NCBI GenBank assembly: GCA_016840405.1 | Contig: JAEOSK010000001.1 | Coordinates: forward strand, 104,952-158,819 | Source: Candidatus Hermodarchaeum yapensis | GTDB lineage: Archaea > Asgardarchaeota > Hermodarchaeia > Hermodarchaeales > Hermodarchaeaceae | Direction of reading: 5' to 3' | DNA length: 53,868 nt | Part shown: in pieces, positions 44,425-53,630 of the stretch | How positions within the stretch are numbered: position 1 is the stretch's first letter | Layout of the letters: the number at the start of each line of letters is the position of its first letter | Notes under the pieces: model-generated | Database searches by the model: none | Told to the model about the DNA's origin: nothing | Seen by the model: only the letters and a program-made list of their open reading frames with translations | Translations under genes and position numbers: made by a program

Positions 44425-44572
44425 AATGTGGCACCTGCAACGAATTCCCCTGATTAGTTAGATAAGCTTTTTTCAGGCACAGATACTTGGATAATACTTG
44501 TTTTCCCATATGATGAACAGGTTTTTTCAATATGAAAAGCCTATTCGAGCATAAAGGAGCGTTTGAGAAACA

Positions 44573-45394
44573 ATGCCTGTGACAGTTGAAGCGCTTGCAA
44601 AATTAATAGATCATACTCGTCTTAAACCGGAAACGAAACGAGCGAAAATCCAAGAACTCTGTGAAGAAGCCCTAGCATACGAATTCGCCTCGGTATGTAT
44701 TAATCCAGTCCATGTTGAATATGCCGCAGAACTCCTGAAGGGCTCTTCAGTTGATGTGTGTTGTGTGGTAGGCTTTCCCTTAGGTGCCACTATGAGCGAA
44801 GTCAAAGCCTTCGAAACTAAAGAATCCATCAGAAAAGGAGCAACCGAAGTTGATATGGTAATCAATGTAGGTGCCCTCCGTGACGAAAATTATGATTTGG
44901 TCCGTTCAGACATCGAAGCTGTTGTTGAAGCTGCGGATGGTAAGATTGTCAAAGTAATATTAGAAACTGGGTTGCTAATTGACGACCAGAAACGCAAGGG
45001 ATGTATCCTGAGCAAAGAGGCAGGAGCTCATTTTGTCAAAACTTCAACCGGATTTGGTCCTATGGGGGCGACCCCTGATGATGTCCGATTGATGCGGAAA
45101 ACTGTTGGCAGTAAAATGGGAGTTAAAGCAGCCGGGGGTATTCGAAGTTTCAAGGATGCTCTCCGTTTGATTGATGCTGGGGCAACTCGCCTGGGCACGA
45201 GTTCCGGTGTTGCTATTGTGGAAGGGTATCGCTGGGCTGGTTATAGTGATGCCTGGCTTGAACCAGATAAACCCTGTTGGACGTGCCCTAGCCGCCAAGC
45301 AAGTCTCGGAAAACAACCCAAAGAAGTCTATCTTTGGTATAAGGAGCGCTGTGTCACCTGTCCACACCGAGAGCAAAACATCTTCAATGACTAG
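44573..45394 (+). CDS. deoC: Deoxyribose-phosphate aldolase with cysteine-rich C-terminal tail
   Basis: Class I aldolase that splits 2-deoxyribose-5-phosphate to glyceraldehyde-3-phosphate and acetaldehyde. The catalytic set is present: [11 protein letters not shown] near residue 95 (Asp), [13 protein letters not shown] near 158 with the Schiff-base Lys, and [11 protein letters not shown] near 183 with the relay Lys. DeoC usually has about 220 residues; this one has 273. The extra tail has CWTC and CVTC pairs plus WYKERC, which could bind zinc or an Fe-S cluster. ATG 44573 with GGAG 14 bases upstream. It is 11 bases before the aldehyde oxidoreductase, which could consume its acetaldehyde. Confidence 0.92.
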   Translation: MPVTVEALAKLIDHTRLKPETKRAKIQELCEEALAYEFASVCINPVHVEYAAELLKGSSVDVCCVVGFPLGATMSEVKAFETKESIRKGATEVDMVINVGALRDENYDLVRSDIEAVVEAADGKIVKVILETGLLIDDQKRKGCILSKEAGAHFVKTSTGFGPMGATPDDVRLMRKTVGSKMGVKAAGGIRSFKDALRLIDAGATRLGTSSGVAIVEGYRWAGYSDAWLEPDKPCWTCPSRQASLGKQPKEVYLWYKERCVTCPHREQNIFND

Positions 45395-45405
45395 GAGGGC
45401 TAACA

Positions 45406-47196
45406 ATGACAGCAACTAATCAACATCTTTTTGCCGACACTAAATTGCTCAAGGTTTCACTTACTAGCCAAACCTCAAAGGAACTTCCCCTTTCTTCCAC
45501 TGATTTCACTCATTTCCTTGGTGGACGGGGATTGGGAGTAAAGCTGGTGTATGATGCAGTAACGCCTGAGATTGCTCCTCTTTCTTCTGACAACCTGTTG
45601 GTTTTCGCTATTGGTCCGTTAACTGCGACAATCGCTCCAACCGCTGGACGAACCGCTATAATTACAAAATCACCACTAACCGGGACAATCTTCGATTCTA
45701 ATGTAGGCGGGTATTTTGGACCTCAACTTCGTCGTGCTGGTTATGCTGCACTCATCATCGAGGGTCGTGCATCTTCACCAGTATACCTATGGATCAATGA
45801 TGGTAAAATCGAATTTCGATCTGCCAAGGGAATCTGGGGTAAAGAGGTTAGTCCGTCTACTGATTTGATTCTCGAAAAGACCGATAGTAAAGCACAAGTG
45901 GCATGTATTGGCCCAGCTGGTGAAAATCAGGTTAAATTAGCCGCGATTATGACTGACAAACATCGTGCTGCTGGTAGAGGAGGAGTAGGCGCCGTTATGG
46001 GTTCAAAGAACCTGAAAGGCGTGGTTGTTAAGGGAACTCAGAAGGTGGCTGTTGCAAATACTGAGCAATTAGACAAAGTGATTACTCGCGTTCGCAGACT
46101 AATCAAGAAGGACTCGATAACCAACAAATCACTTCCTGTTTACGGGACCCCCGTACTAGTAAATCTTGCAAATGAATATGGGCTGTTACCAACTCACAAC
46201 TTCCAAGAAGGAACATTTAATGACGCTGAAGGAGTTTCAGGTGAAAAACTCTTAGAACGACTGTTTGTGAAAAGATACCACTGCTTTGGCTGTCCTATTG
46301 GATGTGGACGAATTAGCCGTGCTTATGATGAAGAAGGTGGGGGACCTGAATATGAAACACTTTGGGCGTTGGGTCCCCAATGTGGAATAAACGACTTGGA
46401 ATGGATCGCCGCAGCCAACTTTCGCTGCAACGAACTTGGTCTGGATACAATCTCTCTCGGAAGTACTCTTGGCTGTGCCATGGAGTTAGTTCAAAAAGGA
46501 AAACTCAAAGCCCCATTAAAGTTTGGTGAAACAGAGGGATTAATGGAACTCATTGATGACGTTGCCCTGTCCCACGGACTTGGGGCTGAACTGGGAGAAG
46601 GATCTAAAGCCTTTTCGACTCGTTATAATGCTCCTGAATTAAGTATGAATGTGAAAGGCTTAGAGCTTCCTGCTTATGATCCGCGAGGGGTTCAAGGACA
46701 TGCACTATCTTATGCGACTTCAAATCGGGGCGGGTGTCATCTGCGAGCCTATTTGATTGGTCCAGAAATTCTGGGTTCGCCTGTTTTGGTGGACCGTGAC
46801 CGAACAGAAGGGAAAGCAGGACTCGTCGTTCTCTTCCAGAATCTTTCTGCCGCAATGGATTCCCTTGTTCTTTGTCGATTTACTACGTTTGCCTTTACTG
46901 TTGAAGACTATGCTGACTTATTAGCTGCAGCTACAGGTTTGCCCATTGGCGGACAGGAATTACTTCGGATAGGAGAAAGAATCTGGAACTTAGAACGCCT
47001 CTTTAATCTCCGTGAGGGCTTTTCTTCAAAGGATGATAGCCTACCCCCACGCTTCTCCACCCCTCTTCCAGAAGGTGGATCTCGGAATCGAATAGCACAT
47101 CTTGATGAAATGCTCCCCGAATATTACCAACTCCGTGGCTGGGATAAGAAAGGGCAGCCAACACAAACTCGGTTAAAAAAGCTTAATCTAGCATAA
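45406..47196 (+). CDS. aor: Tungsten aldehyde:ferredoxin oxidoreductase
   Basis: Family AOR enzyme (596 aa) that oxidises aldehydes to acids with a bis-tungstopterin and a 4Fe-4S cluster, reducing ferredoxin. The N-terminal half has GGRGLGVKLVYDAVTP near residue 39 and AGRTAIITKSPLTGTIFDSN near 84-103 for pterin binding. The CFGCPIGCGR cluster ligands are near residue 296, with the final Cys in DSLVLCRF near 489. RAAGRGGVGAVMGSKNLKGVV near 188-208 is also diagnostic. ATG 45406 follows AGGAGGG within the deoC stop region, so the two are a coupled operon. Confidence 0.93.
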   Translation: MTATNQHLFADTKLLKVSLTSQTSKELPLSSTDFTHFLGGRGLGVKLVYDAVTPEIAPLSSDNLLVFAIGPLTATIAPTAGRTAIITKSPLTGTIFDSNVGGYFGPQLRRAGYAALIIEGRASSPVYLWINDGKIEFRSAKGIWGKEVSPSTDLILEKTDSKAQVACIGPAGENQVKLAAIMTDKHRAAGRGGVGAVMGSKNLKGVVVKGTQKVAVANTEQLDKVITRVRRLIKKDSITNKSLPVYGTPVLVNLANEYGLLPTHNFQEGTFNDAEGVSGEKLLERLFVKRYHCFGCPIGCGRISRAYDEEGGGPEYETLWALGPQCGINDLEWIAAANFRCNELGLDTISLGSTLGCAMELVQKGKLKAPLKFGETEGLMELIDDVALSHGLGAELGEGSKAFSTRYNAPELSMNVKGLELPAYDPRGVQGHALSYATSNRGGCHLRAYLIGPEILGSPVLVDRDRTEGKAGLVVLFQNLSAAMDSLVLCRFTTFAFTVEDYADLLAAATGLPIGGQELLRIGERIWNLERLFNLREGFSSKDDSLPPRFSTPLPEGGSRNRIAHLDEMLPEYYQLRGWDKKGQPTQTRLKKLNLA

Positions 47197-47290
47197 TACA
47201 TGAACCTTTGAGTGTGTTTTGTTTGTCGGGGCAGAAGGCTTTTCTTAATTCAGAAGGGTAGCAGACAATATTTGACTTGAGGCTGATCGA

Positions 47291-47914
47291 ATGACAGAAA
47301 CTCAGGAACCTCCATCTCCAAGTCATCGTTCAATGCGAATTATCTCTGCCATATTATCTCCTCCTGCAATAGCACTCGGAACGGTTACAGTGTTTTCCTT
47401 CTTTTCCCCAATAGGAACGGGATTACTTCAGCCCTGGCATTCGTTTCTTCTTGGATTATTTTTCATTGTTATCGGCCCCATTCTCCCACTTATGACCATG
47501 GTTGCACTTGGAAAACTAACCTTTGATGTTCGAAATCGACGAGATCGTCCGCTTCTTTACCTTGCAGCTATCCTTGTTTACAGCGCTGGTGCAGTCGTGG
47601 CTTGGTTTTTTCAAAACCACACCATGGCTGTACTTGCAGTTGCTTATGCGGCAGTAACCTCAGCAATCGCTATTGTGAGCCTTTTCTGGAAAGTATCCGC
47701 CCATGCGGCGGGTGTTGCCGGTCCCATTACAGGTTTAATCTGGATTTATGGACTCATACCTGTTCCATTTCTATTACTCGCCGTTCTCGTTGCATGGGCA
47801 CGTTGGCGTCAAGGGCTTCATACAATTACCCAATTAATCAGTGGCATACTTATTGCCATGATAGTAACAGCAGGCGTTTATTTGTTGTATTGGAGTGTTC
47901 CATTTATTACCTAG
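47291..47914 (+). CDS. PAP2-like membrane phosphatase
   Basis: Membrane protein of 207 residues with about six spans. The PAP2 signature appears as a divergent set: KLTFDVRNRRDRP near 75-87 (motif 1), SLFWKVSAHAAGV near 130-142 (SxH of motif 2) and ARWRQGLHTITQLISG near 174-189 (R-x5-H of motif 3, but Gln where Asp is usual). Motif 2 and motif 3 His residues are both kept. It probably acts on a lipid pyrophosphate or prenyl-phosphate carrier. It runs with the AOR gene after 94 bases and converges with the large unknown gene. Confidence 0.75.
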   Translation: MTETQEPPSPSHRSMRIISAILSPPAIALGTVTVFSFFSPIGTGLLQPWHSFLLGLFFIVIGPILPLMTMVALGKLTFDVRNRRDRPLLYLAAILVYSAGAVVAWFFQNHTMAVLAVAYAAVTSAIAIVSLFWKVSAHAAGVAGPITGLIWIYGLIPVPFLLLAVLVAWARWRQGLHTITQLISGILIAMIVTAGVYLLYWSVPFIT

Positions 47915-47924
47915 ATAATGCAGG

Positions 47925-50900
47925 TTAAGCTATCTGAATGTTGATTTGGAGTGTTTCTGGATAGCCCGGCTTGAGAGCGAGTTCGTAGAGAAGTACTCCT
48001 TTAGTTTCACGCCGTTCTGCGACCACTGGCTGTTTAGGCAAATGAACTTGCGCCCCTGCCAATTGAATTGCGACGCCCTCAGAATCTTGTGACAAAGCTT
48101 CAACCGCGAGTATATGGAAAGTCACGGTTGCAGTCAGTTCTTCGGCAGCAACAAGCCATAGTTCGATTGCGATGTTGTTTTCACTAGGATCCCGAAGAGT
48201 TAGACAAGTGTATATTCCTTCATTAGAGTAGGTGCTACAAAGAATTGGGGTTTCATCATACCATATTATGTCATTTGGTTGTGGTGATATTCGGAGGAAT
48301 GGAAAGCTCCGAAGTTTTTGTGTGCTTTGACCATTAATATCAAGTTGCAGTTCGAATTGGAGATTGAAGCGGAAATGTTCATCAGCAAGGGTGATGTTAG
48401 TTTCAGCATCTTCTAGCCGGAATCCCGCGGTGAGTAAGGAATCTTCGCCTAGTTGAAAAGCCCAACGGCGTTCTAGTTGTTGGGCAAGTTTGGCTTGGTC
48501 TGGGGATCCAATTTGGCCCGCTTCTTGGAGTAATTCGGTCAGTTTCCGTCGTGCAGTGTCGATGTTCATTTTTCCTTCGCTTAGAAAGCTAAATGTAAGG
48601 GGAACTTGGGCGTTGAGAATTCGATAGGCTAGCAATCGATTTACTGAATCCGAAGCATCGGTGGTTTCTAAGGCTTTGATGGCTTCAATGTAGGTTTGAT
48701 TCCATTCTTCGAATATAGGTAATTGTGCAGGAATACTAGTGGCCATGGTTAATCGTGCGCGCATGAGTTGGTCATATTGGGATAAGGCTGCTTCAATGTC
48801 ATGGGGATCTCCTTGGGTTGAAGCTGTTTGGAGTGCCTTCTGAATTTGTGTTGTCGCTCTACGAAGAAGTCGTAACCGTTGAGGGACAGAGGGAGTAATC
48901 GTGGCTAGTTTTGCGGTTGCTGTGCCAGCCGCGCTCAAGGCGAGTATCTGACTTGTTGTGTCGCCACGTGAGGAAGCGGCTTTAGCTAATCTCTGAGCGA
49001 ATTGCTCACTTTGTGTCAGAAGCTGTTCCCATTGTGAATCCTCTTCTGGGCGTTCATCGTGGACTAGTTCGTTAATATCGCGTAATAGTAAGAATCCAAA
49101 AGGAAACGTCTCGTCGGTCAACTCGGACGATGAAGGTGTGAAGGTGAATGTCTTTTCGGCAAAATCACGTGCATCTTCTTTTAGTTTTGATATTTTTTTG
49201 GCTTCTTGGGTTTCACGGAGTCGCTGAATAACAATCCATACTAGTACAGAACCTGCCTTCAGTGTTTCATTACGTTTTTTGGCTTTAACATGGGTAACAA
49301 GTGCTGTTGAAGCAAACTCTTCTAGTTTATCAAGTTCCTTTGATGGGAAGGTTGCTAGGATTTTCCCTGAGGAATCCGGGATTGTTTTGGTAAGTAGGAG
49401 TTGAAGGGCGAGCTGTGCGCGAATTTGTGGATCCTTTGTTTGGAAGTAAAGCTGTTCATTGAGTTGATGGCTTTGTTCCAAGAGATGCTTTGCTGATTCA
49501 CTTAATGTTTCAGCTGGATATTGAGCTAAATGGAAGGCTACAGCTGAAATAACCTCCAAATCATGTTCGCTAATTTTTGCAATCTTTTTACTTTTGGCAA
49601 TAATTCGATTCGTATGTTCTGTTGCTGTTTTGAGAAGTTCTTGTTTTTCTTCATCAGGAGCCGTATCTGCTAAGCGAAGCAGCGCTTGGATAAATTCCCG
49701 ATTCAGGACTTTGTATTTCGCAGGTTCGGTGCCAAGTTGTTGTAGTTGCTTGATGATAGTTTGTTGGAATTGTACATGTAATTGGGCTATTTGATACCGT
49801 GATTCACGGCTAGAAAGTTGCGGAATTAGTCTACTGATGATTGTGTCAATCCGTTTTGAAGTACGCAAGAGGAACGTTTCATCCGCTGGACGATCAAGGA
49901 GTGGCGTAGTACTAACAAAGGTTTGTAAGACACCCGTTACTGCTTCTTCAAGCGCTTCAATTGGGTCGGAGGGAATCTCTCCAATTAAATGAACTAGGTG
50001 CTCCAGTTGTTTAACCGCACCACTTAGACTATCATTAGCCCGGTAGTGAAAAGTTGCAGTTCTTGAAAAACGGAGACTGCGCAGTAAGTCATCTCCAAAT
50101 GCCTTTCCTGGTTTTCCTTGAGCAAGTTCAAACCATATTTGACTAGCTCGTGTGGCTAGTTTTGCTGTTAAATACGCATCACGTAGTTCTACGGCTGCGT
50201 TCATTGCAGTCGTGATTTGGGTTAACTGAGATTGACGAAGCTTTGCGGTGGTCATGGTTTGTTCGATTCTGTCCTTCAAATGGTGTTCACTTAGATCTAG
50301 AATCTCGAGGCTATCCATGGCTTGAAGGGCGGTAAGAATTGTCATTCCTTGAGTGTCACCACGTTGTTTTATTGCTTGAAACAAGCTCTTCCAACATTTT
50401 TGTAATTTCCGTAATTGGACAATTAGTTTCGTCGGTTCTGTTTCTTCAATTAATGTTAAAAGAACTGGTTTGGCTTTGGTGATTTGATATGCGAGTAGTG
50501 AACGCCTTTGATACTTTTCAGTAAAATCAATGAGTTGCTGATATTCCGCTTTCAATGTCGTTTCAGGCACTACAAGAAGACGATGAAGGAAGACCATGAG
50601 GATTCTGTCTATGGTTTGTGCTTGGGTTGTTTCTAGGGTCTCAAAAAGGGTTGAAATCGCAGATCCTTCGAGAGCAAGGAGTTCAAGACGATGATCTCCT
50701 TCTGGAGCGGTGCCTATCAACCAATGGATTTTCCATAACAATTCGAGGGGTTCAACTTTTCTTTTTGCAGTAATATTTGCCAAAATACGTTCCATGTGTC
50801 GTCGACCCGCTTGCCGAGCTTCGAGGGCTTCTCGGATTGAAATCTCCGTTAATTTGGCTAACTTAACTGCATCAATTAGCTTATTCTCAGCTAAAAATAA

Positions 50901-50999
50901 CTGAGCCAATTCACTAACACCATTGGCTTCTATTTGCTTACGAATCTTTGCAGGAAAATTAGCAATATCTGCAATCGGAATGGAGGGTTGACCTACCAT
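47925..50999 (-). CDS. 1024-residue helical protein of unknown function
   Basis: I do not recognise this protein. Residues about 5-60 resemble a helix-hairpin-helix domain (ADIANFPAKIRKQIEANG ... AVKLAKLTEISIREALEAR). Residues about 65-820 are nearly all alpha-helical, Gln/Leu/Ala-rich, with repeated two-helix patterns like TPR or ARM solenoids. Residues about 840-1024 form a beta-rich domain (RLEDAETNITLADEHFRF and the final strands near KPGYPETLQINIQIA). No enzyme motif, membrane span or zinc ribbon is evident. ATG 50999 is preferred, with GGCGGTG seven bases upstream, over GTG 51008. Alone with a short upstream remnant; scaffold function is an inference. Confidence 0.85.
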   Translation of the reverse strand: MVGQPSIPIADIANFPAKIRKQIEANGVSELAQLFLAENKLIDAVKLAKLTEISIREALEARQAGRRHMERILANITAKRKVEPLELLWKIHWLIGTAPEGDHRLELLALEGSAISTLFETLETTQAQTIDRILMVFLHRLLVVPETTLKAEYQQLIDFTEKYQRRSLLAYQITKAKPVLLTLIEETEPTKLIVQLRKLQKCWKSLFQAIKQRGDTQGMTILTALQAMDSLEILDLSEHHLKDRIEQTMTTAKLRQSQLTQITTAMNAAVELRDAYLTAKLATRASQIWFELAQGKPGKAFGDDLLRSLRFSRTATFHYRANDSLSGAVKQLEHLVHLIGEIPSDPIEALEEAVTGVLQTFVSTTPLLDRPADETFLLRTSKRIDTIISRLIPQLSSRESRYQIAQLHVQFQQTIIKQLQQLGTEPAKYKVLNREFIQALLRLADTAPDEEKQELLKTATEHTNRIIAKSKKIAKISEHDLEVISAVAFHLAQYPAETLSESAKHLLEQSHQLNEQLYFQTKDPQIRAQLALQLLLTKTIPDSSGKILATFPSKELDKLEEFASTALVTHVKAKKRNETLKAGSVLVWIVIQRLRETQEAKKISKLKEDARDFAEKTFTFTPSSSELTDETFPFGFLLLRDINELVHDERPEEDSQWEQLLTQSEQFAQRLAKAASSRGDTTSQILALSAAGTATAKLATITPSVPQRLRLLRRATTQIQKALQTASTQGDPHDIEAALSQYDQLMRARLTMATSIPAQLPIFEEWNQTYIEAIKALETTDASDSVNRLLAYRILNAQVPLTFSFLSEGKMNIDTARRKLTELLQEAGQIGSPDQAKLAQQLERRWAFQLGEDSLLTAGFRLEDAETNITLADEHFRFNLQFELQLDINGQSTQKLRSFPFLRISPQPNDIIWYDETPILCSTYSNEGIYTCLTLRDPSENNIAIELWLVAAEELTATVTFHILAVEALSQDSEGVAIQLAGAQVHLPKQPVVAERRETKGVLLYELALKPGYPETLQINIQIA

Positions 51000-51008
51000 A
51001 TTTAGCAC

Positions 51009-51397
51009 CGCCTATTCACTAGGAAGGGAAGGAATACAAGGATAAGAAATTTTGCTGAACGGCGTTACTTGGCTTTTGCTCTCGCAGATTCAATACGTTG
51101 GTTAAGACCTGTTCCAAGTTCCTCAACTACCTCATCTAGATAAAGTGATCATAACGCTTTTTGTACAAATACAGCATTTATCGCAAAGTTGCTAGCAACA
51201 ACTAGTAGCTTATCCCAGAATGCCCTTTTTCTTTCACACAAATATAAAAGACACGTAGCAAATTCCCCTGTGCGAGTAATTTTTTTAAATAGGCTGATAT
51301 GAGGTTCAGAATGGCGATGTTAAAAGCGCTCTTAAAACTTCATCAAGAAATACTATGATTCGACTTAAAGAGCCGAGGATCGCCTAAAAAATTAACA
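51009..51397 (+). other. Intergenic region between divergent genes
   Basis: About 390 bases separating the large minus-strand gene from the plus-strand PrsW/YhfC-like gene. It holds the TGA-interrupted frame at 51065-51241. A TTTTTTTAAATAG stretch near 51281-51293 on the plus strand and the matching CTATTTAAAAAAA on the minus strand could serve promoters in either direction. Nothing else is recognisable. Confidence 0.4.
51065..51241 (-). pseudogene. Possible small gene with an in-frame TGA
   Basis: A 59-codon frame just upstream of the large unknown gene on the same strand. It begins with TTG at 51241 (MCERKRAFWDKLLVVASN), reads through a TGA at codon 31 (51149-51151) and continues SLYLDEVVEELGTGLNQRIE to ARAKAK and a TAA. 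Both halves have codon use and amphipathic helix patterns like real protein. The TGA could be a mutation of TGG, or selenocysteine, but no SECIS-like element was seen downstream. It may also be chance. Confidence 0.25.
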
Positions 51398-52237
51398 GTG
51401 TCAAACATGGTTGGAATACTTATTGCAGCGGCCCTCACCACTGGGATAGCGTTTCCACTTATCTATCTATTTTGGCGTGCTTCCAAGACATCCGCCTTTA
51501 CAATCCTTCCTTTCTTGCTCCAATTACCCATGAGTTTGGTGCTCAACTTGACGGTCAAGCCGTGGCTGAACACTGTAATTGTTGGGCTTGGATTGCCAAT
51601 ACAAGCAATGCTTCTCCTACTCCTTTTTGTGGCACCTTTCACGGAGGAGGCGGTCAAGCTATTAGGTCTTTCCCTACTCTTTCTTCGCTGCTTTACTCGC
51701 CACGATGTTGGAGAAAACCAAGGGATACCTGCCTGGCGTTGGCTTCGAACGGTGGGTGTTATGAGCGGAATGGGCTTTGGCGTTGGTGAAATCTGGGCTG
51801 TTGCAGTATTAGTAGTTTTATATGAACCTCTTCTGGCGGTCTACCCTTGGTTCTTTTATCAGGGATTCATAATTGAACGCTTCGAAGTCGTCTTCATCCA
51901 CGGCCTATTCGGTTTGGTGAGTTACTGGGGGTATCGCCGATGGTTACCTGCCACCTATCTTGCTGCCGTGGGACTACATGCCACACTTAACGCGCCGATT
52001 ATCCTATATCAATTGGGACTCCTTCCAGCGATGCACTTGTCCCTCTACGTCACACTCTTCTGCGTCATCAGTTTGGCTGTGATGATTACTACTCTGACAG
52101 CCAAGGACCACCGCAAACGGCGCCGTTCTCAATTAGAAACGACTGATAAGCCGGTCACGACTGAAAAGGTTAAGAGACAACCGGAAGACCGCATAGTCCG
52201 CAATGCCAAGGATAACAGCGACGAGGCTCAGGATTAG
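51398..52237 (+). CDS. PrsW/YhfC-like intramembrane protease
   Basis: Membrane protein of about 276-279 residues. It has about seven or eight spans and the EEAVKLLGL motif near residue 84 (EExxK of the PrsW/YhfC group). GMGFGVGE near 123-130, RFEVVFIHGLFG near 162-173 and GLHATLNAPI near 192-201 are further His/Glu-containing candidate catalytic motifs. The last 45 residues are charged and low-complexity and lie over the end of the ABC permease gene on the other strand. GTG 51398 or ATG 51407. No Shine-Dalgarno motif, so it may be leaderless. Confidence 0.8.
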   Translation: MSNMVGILIAAALTTGIAFPLIYLFWRASKTSAFTILPFLLQLPMSLVLNLTVKPWLNTVIVGLGLPIQAMLLLLLFVAPFTEEAVKLLGLSLLFLRCFTRHDVGENQGIPAWRWLRTVGVMSGMGFGVGEIWAVAVLVVLYEPLLAVYPWFFYQGFIIERFEVVFIHGLFGLVSYWGYRRWLPATYLAAVGLHATLNAPIILYQLGLLPAMHLSLYVTLFCVISLAVMITTLTAKDHRKRRRSQLETTDKPVTTEKVKRQPEDRIVRNAKDNSDEAQD

Positions 52238-52873
52238 CCAATCGAATCCTGAACCTTGAAGGAGTCCAATGTAGGGAACGAGCATTGCGGGAAGAACTAT
52301 TAACGTACTGATTTGATATGCTTCATAGACCGTACTGACCCGACCCGAGATGATGACAGTAAATCCGACAGCCAGAGCCGAGAAGAGGGGGGGCATAATC
52401 AACGCTTGGACGACATCCAGTAGAGTGGGCCACACCCACAGCAAGAAGGGTGCCATAAAGAGGAGCATCCCGTTCATTATGCCAATGGCCAAGATGAAGT
52501 TAGCATAAGCGACTACCAAACCCGGCACAATGGCGGTGAGGCTCTTGCCAAGTAACAGCTCTGAATCGGTAAGCGGCGTAGCCAGTAAGGGGACTAGGGT
52601 GTGGCGCTCTTTCTCGCCTACAATGGAATCAGCAGCAATCATTACGGGTAATATCACCGGCATCATGACGACGACCAGACCCATTGTGGAGGCCATCATT
52701 AAACGGTAGAGGAAAGGATCCGGGAGTGCAGGCATGGCAATGGTAAACCACGCCATAAACATAGAAAACATGACAGAGAATATGATAACCATCACAGGGA
52801 TGGATTTAACTTGGCGACTCTTGAAGACCATACGGATTTCAGTACGAGCCATTACCCACGCTTTTTTCAGCAT
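52133..52873 (-). CDS. ABC-2 type transporter permease
   Basis: Six-span permease of 246 residues. MLKKAWVMARTEIRMVFKSR is a typical ABC-2 start, and ADSIVGEKERHTLVPLLATPLTDSELLLGK near 81-110 is the EKE/cytoplasmic loop that contacts the ATPase. The C-terminus FRLSLNLFSRDRLISRF is normal. ATG 52873 follows a GGAGG within the ATPase remnant by about 11 bases. The gene itself looks intact, although its ATPase partner is destroyed. Its 3' 105 bases overlap the convergent PrsW-like gene. Confidence 0.88.
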   Translation of the reverse strand: MLKKAWVMARTEIRMVFKSRQVKSIPVMVIIFSVMFSMFMAWFTIAMPALPDPFLYRLMMASTMGLVVVMMPVILPVMIAADSIVGEKERHTLVPLLATPLTDSELLLGKSLTAIVPGLVVAYANFILAIGIMNGMLLFMAPFLLWVWPTLLDVVQALIMPPLFSALAVGFTVIISGRVSTVYEAYQISTLIVLPAMLVPYIGLLQGSGFDWLILSLVAVILGIADYAVFRLSLNLFSRDRLISRF

Positions 52874-52897
52874 ACGTTCATCGACCTCCGATGACTT

Positions 52898-53167
52898 TCA
52901 GTAGATATCTTCGAGACTGAGCATACATTTCCGGAGTTCCACGATATGCAGACTAGCTTCAATGAGTGAACGATTGATAGGGGGATTGGTGCGGTCGGCT
53001 TCCTCTACTCCAAAGACGACGTGTCCGTCTTCCATCTTTACTTTCGTAGATTTTCCTGCAGCATTCGGACCTAAAAAGCCAAAGATTTCTCCCTTTTGGA
53101 CTTCCAAGCTAACATTGTTAACGACCATAATATCACCAAACTGCTTGGTTAAATCGTGGATTTCAAT
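52898..53167 (-). pseudogene. ABC transporter ATPase, collapsed by internal deletion
   Basis: Remnant of the ATPase partner of the permease. It begins IEIHDLTKQFGDIMVVNNVS, runs to Walker A GFLGPNAAGKST, then jumps directly to the C-terminal part KVKMEDGHVVFGVEEADRTN. The region with Q-loop, signature and Walker B, about 190 residues, is missing. No ATG precedes IEIH (an in-frame TAA lies immediately before). At the 3' end a missing base gives a premature TGA; the next frame restores YLKVIGGR and a stop just before the permease start. All three defects point to loss of function. Confidence 0.85.
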
Positions 53168-53170
53168 TTA

Positions 53171-53630
53171 TATTATCATATCTTTTCTTGAAGTGATGTA
53201 TTCTCATATTTCCTAATAGCGCCTTTAGAATATAACAATAAGTGATTATTCCACTTGCAGATGCAATAGTTATTTGGTATTGGAATCCAGATGAGCCTCA
53301 AGATATGCTGCCAAACAGAGGAGACTCAGTGCCAAACCTAGTTTTTACAATGTGCATATAGTTACAACTTGTGACCTCGGAAAGTGAGCCCAAATGGTGA
53401 GTCCGCCTTTTATAAGACGCTGACCATGGCATTCTTCGGTGATTAACAAAATGCACACCTATAATAATTATGAAGGCACGGACAAAGAACAGCGGGCACG
53501 AATCATTAAGGATATCTACACATTTGCTTGCCGTCGCTAAGCAACTTGCTTGGATTCTTGGACGTGCCCTGGAACTGCTGGGGCTCGGGCAAATGGGTAC
53601 GGGTCCCCTTTTCTCTTTCTATCTTCAGTT
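53171..53630 (+). other. Non-coding region between ABC remnant and M32 carboxypeptidase
   Basis: About 460 bases without a convincing gene. A 29-codon ATG frame at 53451-53540 (MHTYNNYEGTDKEQR...) has protein-like composition but is too short to place. Next to it, 53490-53600 in another frame reads STHLLAVAKQLAWILGRA, which may be a decayed coding fragment. An imperfect GC-rich hairpin (GGGG...CCCC) at 53580-53610 is followed by TTTTCTCTTTCT. Confidence 0.35.

Noticed and set aside
53451..53540. Short frame starting MHTYNNYEGTDKEQR
   Set aside because: Only 29 codons, no ribosome site and no neighbour of the same design.
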